This document shows positions 48,859-57,116 of a DNA stretch of 64,000 bases, piece after piece. A program made the translations under genes and the position numbers. This stretch comes from Fimbriimonadaceae bacterium (GTDB taxonomy: Bacteria > Armatimonadota > Fimbriimonadia > Fimbriimonadales > Fimbriimonadaceae): the NCBI GenBank assembly GCA_019454125.1, contig CP075365.1, positions 1,668,218-1,732,217 on the forward strand, written 5' to 3'. The notes beneath the pieces are model-generated. The model had not been told where the DNA came from, did no database searches, and saw nothing but the letters and a program-made list of their open reading frames with translations. Each line of letters opens with the position of its first letter. The stretch's first letter is position 1.

Positions 48859-49872
48859 TTACTTCAAGAGCCGGGTGAGGGTCTCGGAGACCGCCCGTGC
48901 GGTGAAATCGAGCAGGGCGCTGGTGCGGTCGTAGGGCAGCCGGGTGGGGCCGATCACGGCGAGGGTGCCCGCCTCGTCCTCGCCCACGAAGAACGTCTTC
49001 CGGATCACGGAGAGGCCGTGCATAGATTCGATCGGGTTCTCGCGCCCGATCGTGACGCCCTCGCCGATCGCGGCCGAGTAAAGGGTCTCCTCGTCCTCCA
49101 AGCTATCGAGCAAAGCGGCCATTGACTCCATGTCGCGCTGGAACTCGGGCTGGGCGATCACGTACTGCTGGCCGTCTGCGACCAGCTGGCCCCGCATGAT
49201 CTCGCGTGCCGTCGTGCGAAGGAGGGCGAAGGCGTTGCGCATCAGGACAGAGAGGACCGGGTCTTCGACCGAGGGCGTCTTCGCCCGCGAGACCGTCCGC
49301 AGGCTCGAGCCCTCGACCAACGCCCCGAGCGCCGCGTTCGCTTTGCCGAGATGCTCGAGGGTCGTGCCGGGCGGGCAATCGAGGATGCGGGTCTCGACGT
49401 GGCCGTTCTGCAGCACGAAGACGAGCAAGGCGCGGTCCGGGCCGATGGCGGTGACGAGCACGTTCCGCACGGTCACCTCTCCGTTGCGGATCGTGGCCGC
49501 GATGCTGAGGAGCCGGGTGAGCCGGCTGAGCGCCTTCGTGGTCTCCCGGAGAAGCTCGTTGAGGGTGTCGTCCTCGGAGGTCGCGTCCCCAATGCGGCGC
49601 TGCTCCGACGCTTGGAGCACGACCGGGATCAGCAGGTGGTCGACATAGTAGCGATAGCCCAAGTCGCTGGGGATACGCCCGGCACTGGTGTGAGGCTGCT
49701 CAAGATAGCCGAGCTCCGTGATCTCGGCCATCTCGTTGCGCACGGTCGCGCTCCTGACCCCGAGCTCGTACTGGCGGACGATCTGCTCGCTGCTGACCGG
49801 CTCCGCGCCTTCGACGTATTCGACGACGACCGCCCGCAGAACCTGGCGCTTCCGGGGGCTCAGATCGCTCAC
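48859..49872 (-). CDS. hrcA: Heat-inducible transcription repressor HrcA
   Basis: 337 residues. HrcA represses chaperone operons by binding CIRCE elements and is itself stabilised by GroEL. The winged-helix N-terminus reads L-S-P-R-K-R-Q-V-L-R-A-V-V-x-E-Y-V-E-G-A-E-P-V-S-S near 4-28, then R-S-A-T-V-R-N-E-M-A-E-I-T-E-L-G-Y-L near 39-56 and H-T-S-A-G-R-I-P-S near 60-68. The GAF-like and C-terminal domains follow, ending A-V-I-G-P-T-R-L-P-Y. GTG 49872 is the family start; the upstream extension is not conserved. No CIRCE inverted repeat lies upstream, and grpE/dnaK/dnaJ do not follow. Confidence 0.93.
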   Translation of the reverse strand: MSDLSPRKRQVLRAVVVEYVEGAEPVSSEQIVRQYELGVRSATVRNEMAEITELGYLEQPHTSAGRIPSDLGYRYYVDHLLIPVVLQASEQRRIGDATSEDDTLNELLRETTKALSRLTRLLSIAATIRNGEVTVRNVLVTAIGPDRALLVFVLQNGHVETRILDCPPGTTLEHLGKANAALGALVEGSSLRTVSRAKTPSVEDPVLSVLMRNAFALLRTTAREIMRGQLVADGQQYVIAQPEFQRDMESMAALLDSLEDEETLYSAAIGEGVTIGRENPIESMHGLSVIRKTFFVGEDEAGTLAVIGPTRLPYDRTSALLDFTARAVSETLTRLLK

Positions 49873-49885
49873 AGGCTCTATTTTA
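49873..49885 (-). promoter_or_regulatory. Candidate -10 element for a leaderless hrcA mRNA
   Basis: TAAAAT (minus strand 49885-49880) followed by seven bases and GTG 49872. There is no strong Shine-Dalgarno. Confidence 0.4.
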
Positions 49886-49918
49886 CTTTGGCCCGGGTTT
49901 GGTATCGTGCCGCAACCT

Positions 49919-50695
49919 ATGGTCGCATGCGCCATCCTCGCCGCTTTGCTGGGCGCCAGCCCAAAGCCGGTGGTCTGCCTGGACCCAGGGCATCCGAGCG
50001 AGGTGGGCCGCGGGGCATCGGGAAAGCGGGTGACTGAGTTGGAAGTCGCCTGGAAGGTGGCGCTAAAGCTGCGACCGCTTCTGGAGAAGGGCGGGTACAC
50101 GGTGGTGCTTACGAAGAGCAGCCAAGGGCAGAAAATGACGAACAGGCGGCGGGCCCAGATCGCGAACGAAGCGAAGGCCGACCTCATGCTGCGGCTCCAT
50201 CTCGACGCAGCAAAGGAGTCCGGGCTCGCGACCTTCTACCCGGCCCGGGAAGGGAGGGCGCAGGGCGTCACGGGGCCCTCGAAGGCGGTACGGGAAGCCT
50301 CCAAGCGCCTAGCCCCGGTCTTTCACAAGGCAGTCATGGAAAGTCTCAAGGGCAAGCTGAAAGACAGGGGGGTGCGGGACGAAGGGCAAACGACCGTCGG
50401 GGGGAAGCAGGGCGCCCTGACCGGCTCGATCTTTAGCAAGGTGCCCGTCTTGCTGGTCGAGATGGCCGTCATCACGAACCCCAATGACGAGAAGTTTGTG
50501 GCGACGAACGCCGGGCAGAACGCGCTTGCGGAAGCACTCAAGGCAGGCGTGGACGCGGCGCTCGCAAAAGTGCGGGCAGGTTCGAAAGAACCGGGATCCA
50601 GCGGAAGAAAGGGGACGGCCCGTTTCGAGCATCTCGGTACAATCGCGGATGGCGATGACCGGTCAGAGGACGCTTTCGGCGTATCCAACGATTAA
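49919..50695 (+). CDS. N-acetylmuramoyl-L-alanine amidase (Amidase_3)
   Basis: 258 residues with a short signal (M-V-A-C-A-I-L-A-A-L-L-G-A-S). This zinc amidase cleaves the bond between MurNAc and the stem peptide. Zinc ligands are visible: His in V-C-L-D-P-G-H-P near 20-26, Glu in V-T-E-L-E near 39-43 and His in L-R-L-H-L-D-A near 92-98; the catalytic Glu is in P-V-L-L-V-E-M-A-V-I-T-N near 176-187. It lacks AMIN or SPOR targeting domains. It is divergent from hrcA by 46 bases and overlaps the start of the WecG-type gene. Confidence 0.88.
   Translation: MVACAILAALLGASPKPVVCLDPGHPSEVGRGASGKRVTELEVAWKVALKLRPLLEKGGYTVVLTKSSQGQKMTNRRRAQIANEAKADLMLRLHLDAAKESGLATFYPAREGRAQGVTGPSKAVREASKRLAPVFHKAVMESLKGKLKDRGVRDEGQTTVGGKQGALTGSIFSKVPVLLVEMAVITNPNDEKFVATNAGQNALAEALKAGVDAALAKVRAGSKEPGSSGRKGTARFEHLGTIADGDDRSEDAFGVSND
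50638..50648 (+). promoter_or_regulatory. Candidate -10 element close to the wecG-like start
   Basis: TACAAT (50638-50643) ends five bases before ATG 50649 and eleven before ATG 50655, inside the end of the amidase gene. It is another case of a -10-like box too close to the start to leave a leader. Confidence 0.35.
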
Positions 50696-51401
50696 CGTCT
50701 TGGGAGTCCCCATTTCCACCCTGGACATGGATGGGACGCTGGACGCGGTGGAGTCGCTTATCGCGAGCAAGACCGCGCACCAGTTGGTGACCGCTGACGC
50801 GGCTGGCTTGGTCCAGGCCCTGGAAGACGCCGAGCTTGCCCGGATCTACCGCTCCTCCGCCATCGCGACCCCGGACAGCCAAGGCGTCGTCTGGGCGATG
50901 AAGCGGGCGGGGGCGAACGTCCAGCGGGTGAGCGGCGTCGACTTGCTCGACCGTATTTGCGCGTTGAGCGCGGACAAGGGCTACAGGGTCTTCTTCCTCG
51001 GTGCCGAACCGGGTGTGGCCCAATTGGCGGCCGAGCGGCTGATGCTGCGGCACCCCGGTTGCAACGTGGTGGGGACCCATCACGGCTTTTTCCCGGCGGA
51101 AGACGACAGCCTCGTCGCCCAAGAGGTCGCCCGGGCGAAGCCGGACGTGCTCTTCGTCGCGATGGGCATCCCGCGCCAGGAGAAGTTCATCGCGAGGACG
51201 CTGGGCGCCACGGGCGCCAAGGTCTCGGTCGGAGTCGGCGGCTCTCTGGACGTCTTCAGCGGCCGGGTCAAGCGGGCCCCGCGCCTCATCCAGGCGGTAA
51301 AGGCCGAGTGGGTTTGGCGGCTCCTCTTGAACCCGAAGAAGCTGGACAAGGTCCGGCTCTTGCCGCGCTTCGCGCTCGAAGTGCTCAGGTCGTCGCGGTG
51401 A
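50649..51401 (+). CDS. WecG/TagA/CpsF family glycosyltransferase
   Basis: 250 residues, GT26 family. These enzymes transfer ManNAc-type sugars to lipid-linked intermediates of surface polymers. Blocks in order: N-V-L-G-V-P-I-S-T-L-D near 15-25, T-A-D-A-A-G-L-V-Q-A near 46-55, R-V-S-G-V-D-L-L near 92-99, Y-R-V-F-F-L-G-A-E-P-G-V near 112-123, and F-V-A-M-G-I-P-R-Q-E-K-F-I near 172-184. ATG 50649 and ATG 50655 are both possible and lie inside the amidase gene. The stop overlaps the next gene by four bases. Confidence 0.9.
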   Translation: MAMTGQRTLSAYPTINVLGVPISTLDMDGTLDAVESLIASKTAHQLVTADAAGLVQALEDAELARIYRSSAIATPDSQGVVWAMKRAGANVQRVSGVDLLDRICALSADKGYRVFFLGAEPGVAQLAAERLMLRHPGCNVVGTHHGFFPAEDDSLVAQEVARAKPDVLFVAMGIPRQEKFIARTLGATGAKVSVGVGGSLDVFSGRVKRAPRLIQAVKAEWVWRLLLNPKKLDKVRLLPRFALEVLRSSR

Positions 51402-51946
51402 GGATTTACACCCGGACGGGCGACAAGGGCGAAACGGGGTTGATCGGCGGGGCGCGCGTCGGCAAAGACGACGTCGTGATCGAAGCCCTGGGCGACCTCG
51501 ATGAGCTCAACGCCGCGATCGGCATTGTCCGGTCACTTGGCGTCAGTGCCGAGCTCGACCACCTCCTCGCCCGGGTCCAGAGCGCCCTCTTTGACTGCGG
51601 GGCAGAGGTCGCCGCCGAACCGGGGAGCCGCTTCGCCAGGCCCGCGCCGGTCCAAGGGCTGACCGCCTCATTGGAAGGCTCGATCGACTCGCAAGAGAAC
51701 GCCTTAGCCCCGCTTCGCAACTTCCTTCTGCCGGGGGGAGCCGGGCCAGCCGCCCACCTCCACCTTGCCCGGGCCGTGTGCCGTCGGGCCGAGCGCCATT
51801 TGGTGGCGTTAAACCGCCATCGGCCGGTCCGGCCAGAACTCATCGCCTTTGTCAACCGTCTTTCTGACTGGATGTTCCTTGCCGCGCGAACCGAAAACGC
51901 CCGATTAGGCACGCAAGAGTCCGTGTGGCGGGGAGGGTCGGAATGA
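51398..51946 (+). CDS. Cob(I)alamin adenosyltransferase, PduO type
   Basis: 182 residues. It makes adenosylcobalamin from ATP and reduced cobalamin. The ATP site is T-R-T-G-D-K-G-E-T-G-L (5-15), followed by G-D-L-D-E-L-N-A-A-I-G near 33-43. Later come A-R-A-V-C-R-R-A-E-R near 124-133 and N-R-L-S-D-W-M-F-L-A-A-R near 154-165, all family landmarks. GTG 51398 overlaps the wecG-like stop (GTGA), and its own stop overlaps the next gene (ATGA). It shows the cell uses B12, although no B12-dependent enzyme or riboswitch is in the window. Confidence 0.93.
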   Translation: MRIYTRTGDKGETGLIGGARVGKDDVVIEALGDLDELNAAIGIVRSLGVSAELDHLLARVQSALFDCGAEVAAEPGSRFARPAPVQGLTASLEGSIDSQENALAPLRNFLLPGGAGPAAHLHLARAVCRRAERHLVALNRHRPVRPELIAFVNRLSDWMFLAARTENARLGTQESVWRGGSE

Positions 51947-52650
51947 CCCCCCTTTTCGTGCTTCTGGCCGCTTGCCAGAACGATCCGCCGACGGCCAGCG
52001 AGCTCATCAGTCGGATGATCGCCCACTATTACGAAGCCAAGACGATCTCCGGCACGATCGACACCACGATCCAGATCGGGGTGGAGAAGGCCACGATCAC
52101 GTCCGTGCTGGTCTTGGAGCGCCCGACGAGGCTCTTTATCGGGCAGACCACCTCGGTCGCGCCGAAGGCCAGGTTCCTGTTGACCTCCGACGGCAAAGAG
52201 TTCAGCTACAACAGACCCGTCCAGACCTCCCAAGACGTGGTCGGCTCCGGGGCCCGGCTGATCGAGCCGGTGACCGAGGAGACGACGCTCGGCGACATCT
52301 ATCGCGCAGCCGGCCTGAGCCTGGCCGAGCGCTCTGTCCCGATCGACCTGGCCATCGCCGACGTCCGCGACCTGCGCCTCTTTAAGGAGCAGCTCGTCAC
52401 GCTCGGCGAACCGGTCGAGGTTCCGGGCACGGAACCCAAGCAATACCGGATCGAAGGGGACTGGCGGCTCACCGCGCTTGAGCCGGTCACCGCCCAGTAC
52501 CGCATCACGTGCAATGAGAAGGGCGACCTTCTTGAGTACGAACTTGCCCAAGGCGCAGAACAAGCGGGGGCGGTCGTCCGTAGAATCTGGAAGGTGGACT
52601 TTAAAGTCGACGAACCGGTCGAGAAGAAGGCGTTCACCGTGGTCCGGTAG
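51943..52650 (+). CDS. LolA-like lipoprotein
   Basis: 235 residues starting at ATG 51943 within the stop of the adenosyltransferase gene. The N-terminus T-P-L-F-V-L-L-A-A-C-Q-N has a proper lipobox (L-A-A-C), so it is lipid-anchored. The rest follows the LolA/DUF2092 pattern: helix S-E-L-I-S-R-M-I-A-H-Y-Y-E-A-K-T-I-S-G near 22-40, L-E-R-P-T-R-L near 60, T-S-D-G-K-E-F near 82, and E-P-K-Q-Y-R-I-E-G near 162. It may carry lipid at the membrane, or be a lipoprotein with that fold only. It precedes feoA by 24 bases. Confidence 0.75.
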   Translation: MTPLFVLLAACQNDPPTASELISRMIAHYYEAKTISGTIDTTIQIGVEKATITSVLVLERPTRLFIGQTTSVAPKARFLLTSDGKEFSYNRPVQTSQDVVGSGARLIEPVTEETTLGDIYRAAGLSLAERSVPIDLAIADVRDLRLFKEQLVTLGEPVEVPGTEPKQYRIEGDWRLTALEPVTAQYRITCNEKGDLLEYELAQGAEQAGAVVRRIWKVDFKVDEPVEKKAFTVVR

Positions 52651-52674
52651 GAGGGATCCTACGCCGTTTGTGGT

Positions 52675-52941
52675 ATGAAGGAGGTGGACGTGGAAAAGCC
52701 GAAGGGTTGTAAGTCAGATAGCTTCAAGCCTTGCGCTGGCATGCGGTGCCGCATTGTCGGCGTCGATATCCTCGCGTGCGGCGCGTGCCGCCTCATGGAG
52801 ATGGGCCTGACCCCGGGCACCGAGTTCACCGTCCTTAAGATTGCGCCGCTCGGCGACCCCTTTGAGATCGACTTGCGAGGCGGCCGCGTGTGCCTGCGAA
52901 GGCGCGAAGCGGAGTGCCTGACCGTCGAACCGGTGGTATAG
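52675..52941 (+). CDS. feoA: Ferrous iron transport protein A
   Basis: 88 residues with an SH3-like FeoA fold: C-R-I-V-G-V-D near 25-31, R-L-M-E-M-G-L-T-P-G-T-E-F near 39-51, D-P-F-E-I-D-L-R-G near 61-69 and C-L-R-R-R-E-A near 73-79. It assists FeoB in Fe(II) uptake. An N-terminal extension with C-K-S and a total of six Cys is unusual and could bind metal. ATG 52675 is used; GTG 52690 is possible. No Fur box was recognised. Confidence 0.9.
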   Translation: MKEVDVEKPKGCKSDSFKPCAGMRCRIVGVDILACGACRLMEMGLTPGTEFTVLKIAPLGDPFEIDLRGGRVCLRRREAECLTVEPVV

Positions 52942-52945
52942 CCCT

Positions 52946-55099
52946 TTGCCCAAGCCGGTCGCCTCTGTACGAAGGGCCGCGGTCGTCGCCCTGGTCGGCA
53001 ACCCGAATTCCGGCAAGACCAGCGTCTTCAACGCCCTCACGGGCTCCCGCCAAAAGGTCGGCAACTATGCGGGCGTGACGGTCGAGAAGGTGACCGGCCG
53101 GTTCGAGGCGGACGGCGTGCCGATCGATCTCCTGGACGTCCCGGGCATGTACAGCATGCGTCCGGTCTCCACCGACGAGACCGTGGCGGCCGACGTCATA
53201 GCCGACGACGACAAGATCGAAGCCCTCGTCTGCGTCGTCGACGCCTCCAACCTCGAGCGCAACCTGTTCTTCTTCAGCCAGCTTCTCGGGGCGGGCCAAC
53301 CGACCGTCGTGGCTCTAACCATGACCGACGTCCTCGCCCAAGAAGGGGCCGAGATCAACGTGGGCCGGCTTTCCGAGATCCTCGGCGTGGAAGTGGTCCC
53401 GGTGGTCTCGCACAAAGGCAAGGGGCTCGCCGAACTCCGTTCTGCGGTCGTCCGGAGCCTGGAGGCGCAGCGCCGTCCAGACGTCGACTTGGGCTTTCCG
53501 AACGTGGTCCGCGAACCGGTCTTCCGGCTCCACGAGCGGCTCGCCATGGCCGGCATCGACGCCACCAAGAGCCAGGTGCGTGAAGCCCTGCTGGACGAGA
53601 ACGCGGCGCTCAACCGCCGTCTGGCGAACCTACCCGAGTTCGTCGAGGCCTTTGTCGAGGCCCGTCGGGAGGCGCTAGGCGCATCGGGCGACGGGCGGAC
53701 CCTAGACGCCCAGACCCGCTACGCTTGGGCAGGGAGGGTGACCCGCGAAGTCCTGATCACGAGCGTCCAAGCCACCCGCCGCGTCAGCGACCGCATCGAC
53801 GCCGTCCTCACCCACCGCATCTTCGGGCCGCTTGTCTTTTTCGCCCTGATGTACCTGGTGTTCCAGAGCATTTACACCTTGGCAAAGCCTTTGATGGACT
53901 TGATCGAGGCGGGAACGTCGGCTGTCTCTAGCGCGGTCTCCCCGGCCCTGGCCTTCAACCCGATCCTGCAATCGCTGGTCGTCGACGGGGTGCTGACCGG
54001 GATCGGGGCGGCGCTCGTCTTCCTTCCCCAGATCTGCATCCTTTTCTTCTTTATCGCGTTGCTGGAAGGCACGGGCTACCTCGCGCGGGCTGCCTTCCTC
54101 ATGGACCGCATGCTCGGTTGGGCTGGGTTGAACGGGCGGGCGTTCATCCCGCTCCTCTCCTCGTTTGCCTGCGCGGTGCCGGGCATCATGGGGGCGCGGG
54201 TGATGCCCGACGAGCGGTCACGGCTGGCCACCGTCCTCGTGGCCCCGTTGATGTCGTGCTCCGCCCGGTTGCCGGTCTACGTGCTCATGATCGGAGCCTT
54301 CGTCGAGCCAAAGTTCGGCCCTATCGCGGCGGGTTTGACACTCTTCGGCATGCACTTCCTCGGGCTCTTGATCGCGGTGCCGACGGTGTGGGTGCTGAAC
54401 CGTTTCGCTTTCCGGGCCCGTCGCATCCCGTTCGTGCTCGAGCTGCCCCGGTACCAGTGGCCGCGTGGCCGCGACGTGCTCCTCACCGTCTCCTCCCGGG
54501 CGAAGGTCTTCCTCACCACGGCCGGCACGGTGATCTTGGCGCTCTCTGTCGTCATCTGGGCTCTGACCTATTTCCCAAGGTCGGCCGAGGCGGAGGCCCG
54601 CTACGAAGCGGAGTACGCGAACGAAAGCGCGAGCTTCCGCTCAGAGGTCTTGGTCGAGAACTATGTCGCCCAACACCAGATCCGGGATAGCTATCTGGGA
54701 CAGTTCGGCCGCTTCGTCGAGCCCGTCTTCCGGCCCGCCGGGTTCGATTGGCGCCTTACGACGGCGGTGTTGGCCGCTTTTCCGGCCCGAGAGGTCGTGG
54801 TCTCCGCCATGGGGATCATCTTCGACCTAGGCGGGGAAGTGGACGAGACGAGCCGCAGCCTGCCGGAGGCGCTGAGCAAGGCGACATGGCCCGACGGAAG
54901 GCCCTTGCTGACCCTTCCCACCGCCATCGCGCTTATGGTCTTCTTCGCGCTCTGCGCCCAGTGCATGGCGACCCTCGCCGCGATCCGGCGGGAGACCAAC
55001 TCCTGGAAGTGGGCTGCCTTCTCGTTCGGATATATGACGGTGCTGGCATACGTCTTCGCCGTGCTGGTCTACCAGGTGGGAACCCGCATCACAGGATAG
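52946..55099 (+). CDS. feoB: Ferrous iron transporter FeoB
   Basis: 717 residues: an N-terminal G protein coupled to a polytopic permease for Fe(II). G1 is G-N-P-N-S-G-K-T (18-25), G2 is around A-G-V-T-V-E-K (42-48), and G3 is D-V-P-G-M-Y-S-M (64-71). At G4, where FeoB normally has N-x-x-D, it reads T-M-T-D (125-128). Membrane Gate motifs follow: G-T-G-Y-L-A-R-A-A-F-L-M-D-R near 373-386, P-L-L-S-S-F-A-C-A-V-P-G-I-M near 400-413 and a second gate near 640. It starts at TTG 52946, four bases after feoA. A convergent hairpin ends it. Confidence 0.94.
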   Translation: MPKPVASVRRAAVVALVGNPNSGKTSVFNALTGSRQKVGNYAGVTVEKVTGRFEADGVPIDLLDVPGMYSMRPVSTDETVAADVIADDDKIEALVCVVDASNLERNLFFFSQLLGAGQPTVVALTMTDVLAQEGAEINVGRLSEILGVEVVPVVSHKGKGLAELRSAVVRSLEAQRRPDVDLGFPNVVREPVFRLHERLAMAGIDATKSQVREALLDENAALNRRLANLPEFVEAFVEARREALGASGDGRTLDAQTRYAWAGRVTREVLITSVQATRRVSDRIDAVLTHRIFGPLVFFALMYLVFQSIYTLAKPLMDLIEAGTSAVSSAVSPALAFNPILQSLVVDGVLTGIGAALVFLPQICILFFFIALLEGTGYLARAAFLMDRMLGWAGLNGRAFIPLLSSFACAVPGIMGARVMPDERSRLATVLVAPLMSCSARLPVYVLMIGAFVEPKFGPIAAGLTLFGMHFLGLLIAVPTVWVLNRFAFRARRIPFVLELPRYQWPRGRDVLLTVSSRAKVFLTTAGTVILALSVVIWALTYFPRSAEAEARYEAEYANESASFRSEVLVENYVAQHQIRDSYLGQFGRFVEPVFRPAGFDWRLTTAVLAAFPAREVVVSAMGIIFDLGGEVDETSRSLPEALSKATWPDGRPLLTLPTAIALMVFFALCAQCMATLAAIRRETNSWKWAAFSFGYMTVLAYVFAVLVYQVGTRITG

Positions 55100-55101
55100 C
55101 T

Positions 55102-55130
55102 GCAAGGAGGCCGGGCCGCGGCCCCCTTGC
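55102..55130. terminator. Hairpin between feoB and the convergent protease gene
   Basis: GCAAGGAGGCC (55102-55112) pairs with GGCCCCCTTGC (55120-55130) with one mismatch. It serves both convergent genes; no T run is present. Confidence 0.7.
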
Positions 55131-55139
55131 GTATGGCTC

Positions 55140-57065
55140 CTAGCGACGAAGCTGCAGGCGGAGGCTGTCCACGAGCAACCGGGCGTTACCGGGCTGGTTC
55201 GGCACCACGATCCGGGCGTAGACGGACCCTTCGGGGTCGATGTACTTCGCGATGTCCGGGACGGAGACCAGGGTGGTGGTGTCGGTCGTCGGCACGGGCA
55301 CGGTCGATACGGTGTCCCAGCTCCCATAGGGATAGGAGTTCGAAGACCAGTCGTAGAGCCGCACCGACTCATTGCCACTCGCGCCCGTATAGCGCCGCCG
55401 GACGCGGAGCTGCATGCCCGAGTTGGCGGGCACCTTGCGGAAGACCACCTGCAAGTCCAGGTTCGCCCCGTTCGTGGTCGCGGTCAAGACCTGGGCGTCG
55501 TCGTTCAAGGTGGAGAAGAAGTCGCCCGTCGCTGATCCGCCGGGCGTGCTGAACTCGATTGCGGGGAAGGCGAGACGCGGCACGACCGGGGGCTGGACGG
55601 TCGCCAGCAGGGTCTGGCCGTCCCAGACCTGGACCGGGGCGTTGACCTTCACGTCGTGCCGGTAGTCGACCCAGTCGCGGTCGCGATTGACGAGAAAAGC
55701 CTCGACCGCCCCTTGCGTCACGCGAAGGTTGGCGACGCCATTGAAGCCCCGGCCATAGATCCGGGCGATGGAATAGCGGGCGGGCAAGATCGACGAGGTC
55801 GAAAGCGAAATGCCGAAGTTCGTGATGTAGCGGACACGGACGCTCTTCGGGGGCGCCGGCGCCCCGAGAATGGCCCGCATGGCAGCCTCAGCGTCGACGA
55901 GACCATAGTTCGCATACTCGCCGAACGGAGCCTGGTTGAGGGTCGTGGCCGTGTCCTCGATCGCTTCGCGGACTTGGCGCGCGGTGGCGTTCGGGTTCGC
56001 GCTGAAGAGCAGTGTGGCGAGGCCGGCCACGTGGGGGCAGGCACCGCTCGTGCCGCCGAACCAGCCGTAACCGCCGTCGTTGTGGGTCGTCGTGAGGTCC
56101 TCGCCCGGGGCGGAGACGTCGACCCAGGTGCCGAAGTTCGAGAACCCAGACTTGTTGACCGACTGGTTCACGGCCGCGACGCTGACGACGTTCTCATAGC
56201 CGGCCGGGTATTGAGGGACGGCCGAGGCTTCATTGCCTGCGGCCGCCACCGGGAGCACGCCTCGCGAGACCGCGTAGTCCATGGCGTCCTTTTCTGCGGC
56301 GGAGACGCGGTCAGACCAGTAGCTCATGGAGAAGACCCTCGCCCCGTTGTCGGCCGCATAGATGTACGAAGGGATCAAGTAGCTGTCGAAGAGGTATCCG
56401 TCTTCGTTCGTGGCCTTGATCATCATGACCCTGCCCAAGGGGGCGACCCCGCTGACCCCGAGGTTGTTGTCCTGCGTGGCCGCGACGATGCCGGAACACG
56501 GCGTCCCGTGGCCGTAGTTATCGGCCAGGTTCTTCGTATCGTTGACGAAGTTCCAACCGTGGACGTCGTCGATCTTGCCGTTGCCGTCATCGTCGATCCC
56601 GTTGTTGGGGATCTCGCCAGGGTTGGTCCAGAGGTTGTTGGCCAGGTCCGGGTGGGTCTCCAAAATGCCAGTGTCGATCACGGCTACGGTGACGGGAGTG
56701 GTGCCGCGGGAGACGTCCCACGCCCGCTCGACCTTCAGCGTGCGAAAGTGCCACTGTTGCTGCCAGAGGGGGTCGTTCGGAGTATAGGCAAGGCGGGCGG
56801 CACGGTCGAACTCGACTCGCTTGACCCCGGCCACGCCGAGCATCGTCTGACGGGCCTTGTTGAGATCGCCGGGGAGCTCGACCACGCTCCAACCGATCTG
56901 GGGGACATTCGTGACCACGCGACCCGCGACGCGGGCGGCAGCGGCCGAGGCGACAGGGGCGCTCGCCTTGACCAACAGCCGGTGGGGGTGTTGATTTAAA
57001 ACAGGCTGTTGTGCGAGTGCAGGCAAAAAGCCAAGAGTAAACATGGTCAAGCCTGATGATAACAT
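55140..57065 (-). CDS. Secreted subtilisin-like serine protease (S8)
   Basis: 641 residues: a signal peptide (L-T-M-F-T-L-G-F-L-P-A-L-A-Q, to about 19) and an I9-type propeptide region to about 95. The S8 catalytic domain has D131 in V-I-D-T-G, H186 in G-H-G-T-P, oxyanion N278 in A-A-G-N-E and S340 in G-G-T-S-G-A-C-P-H-V-A-G. The usual G-T-S-M-A is G-T-S-G-A here. A D-D-D-G-N-G-K-I-D-D loop (158-167) looks like a calcium site. About 230 C-terminal residues form beta-rich domains. ATG 57065 or ATG 57044 is the start; an upstream in-frame extension overlaps the neighbouring gene. Confidence 0.9.
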   Translation of the reverse strand: MLSSGLTMFTLGFLPALAQQPVLNQHPHRLLVKASAPVASAAAARVAGRVVTNVPQIGWSVVELPGDLNKARQTMLGVAGVKRVEFDRAARLAYTPNDPLWQQQWHFRTLKVERAWDVSRGTTPVTVAVIDTGILETHPDLANNLWTNPGEIPNNGIDDDGNGKIDDVHGWNFVNDTKNLADNYGHGTPCSGIVAATQDNNLGVSGVAPLGRVMMIKATNEDGYLFDSYLIPSYIYAADNGARVFSMSYWSDRVSAAEKDAMDYAVSRGVLPVAAAGNEASAVPQYPAGYENVVSVAAVNQSVNKSGFSNFGTWVDVSAPGEDLTTTHNDGGYGWFGGTSGACPHVAGLATLLFSANPNATARQVREAIEDTATTLNQAPFGEYANYGLVDAEAAMRAILGAPAPPKSVRVRYITNFGISLSTSSILPARYSIARIYGRGFNGVANLRVTQGAVEAFLVNRDRDWVDYRHDVKVNAPVQVWDGQTLLATVQPPVVPRLAFPAIEFSTPGGSATGDFFSTLNDDAQVLTATTNGANLDLQVVFRKVPANSGMQLRVRRRYTGASGNESVRLYDWSSNSYPYGSWDTVSTVPVPTTDTTTLVSVPDIAKYIDPEGSVYARIVVPNQPGNARLLVDSLRLQLRR

Positions 57066-57088
57066 GGCGTTGGCCCACACGCCCTGGT

Positions 57089-57116
57089 TTAGGTACCGGA
57101 AATCGGCTGTACCTAA
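57089..57116. repeat. Inverted repeat between the small membrane gene and the protease gene
   Basis: TTAGGTAC (57089-57096) and GTACCTAA (57109-57116) are perfect 8-bp inverted arms spaced by 12. They overlap the stop of the 57113-57565 gene and lie 24 bases before the protease ATG. They could be an operator or a weak terminator. Confidence 0.55.

Noticed and set aside
49873-49918. CIRCE operator expected near hrcA
   Set aside because: The 46-base region has no TTAGCACTC/GAGTGCTAA-type inverted repeat, so no site was annotated.
51398-51946. Cobalamin riboswitch for the adenosyltransferase
   Set aside because: The gene starts inside the stop of its upstream neighbour. There is no leader in which a riboswitch could fit.
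55656-56999. 447-codon plus-strand frame opposite the subtilisin-like protease
   Set aside because: The protease has the complete catalytic triad on the minus strand. The opposite frame has only Val/Asp/Arg-rich sequence.
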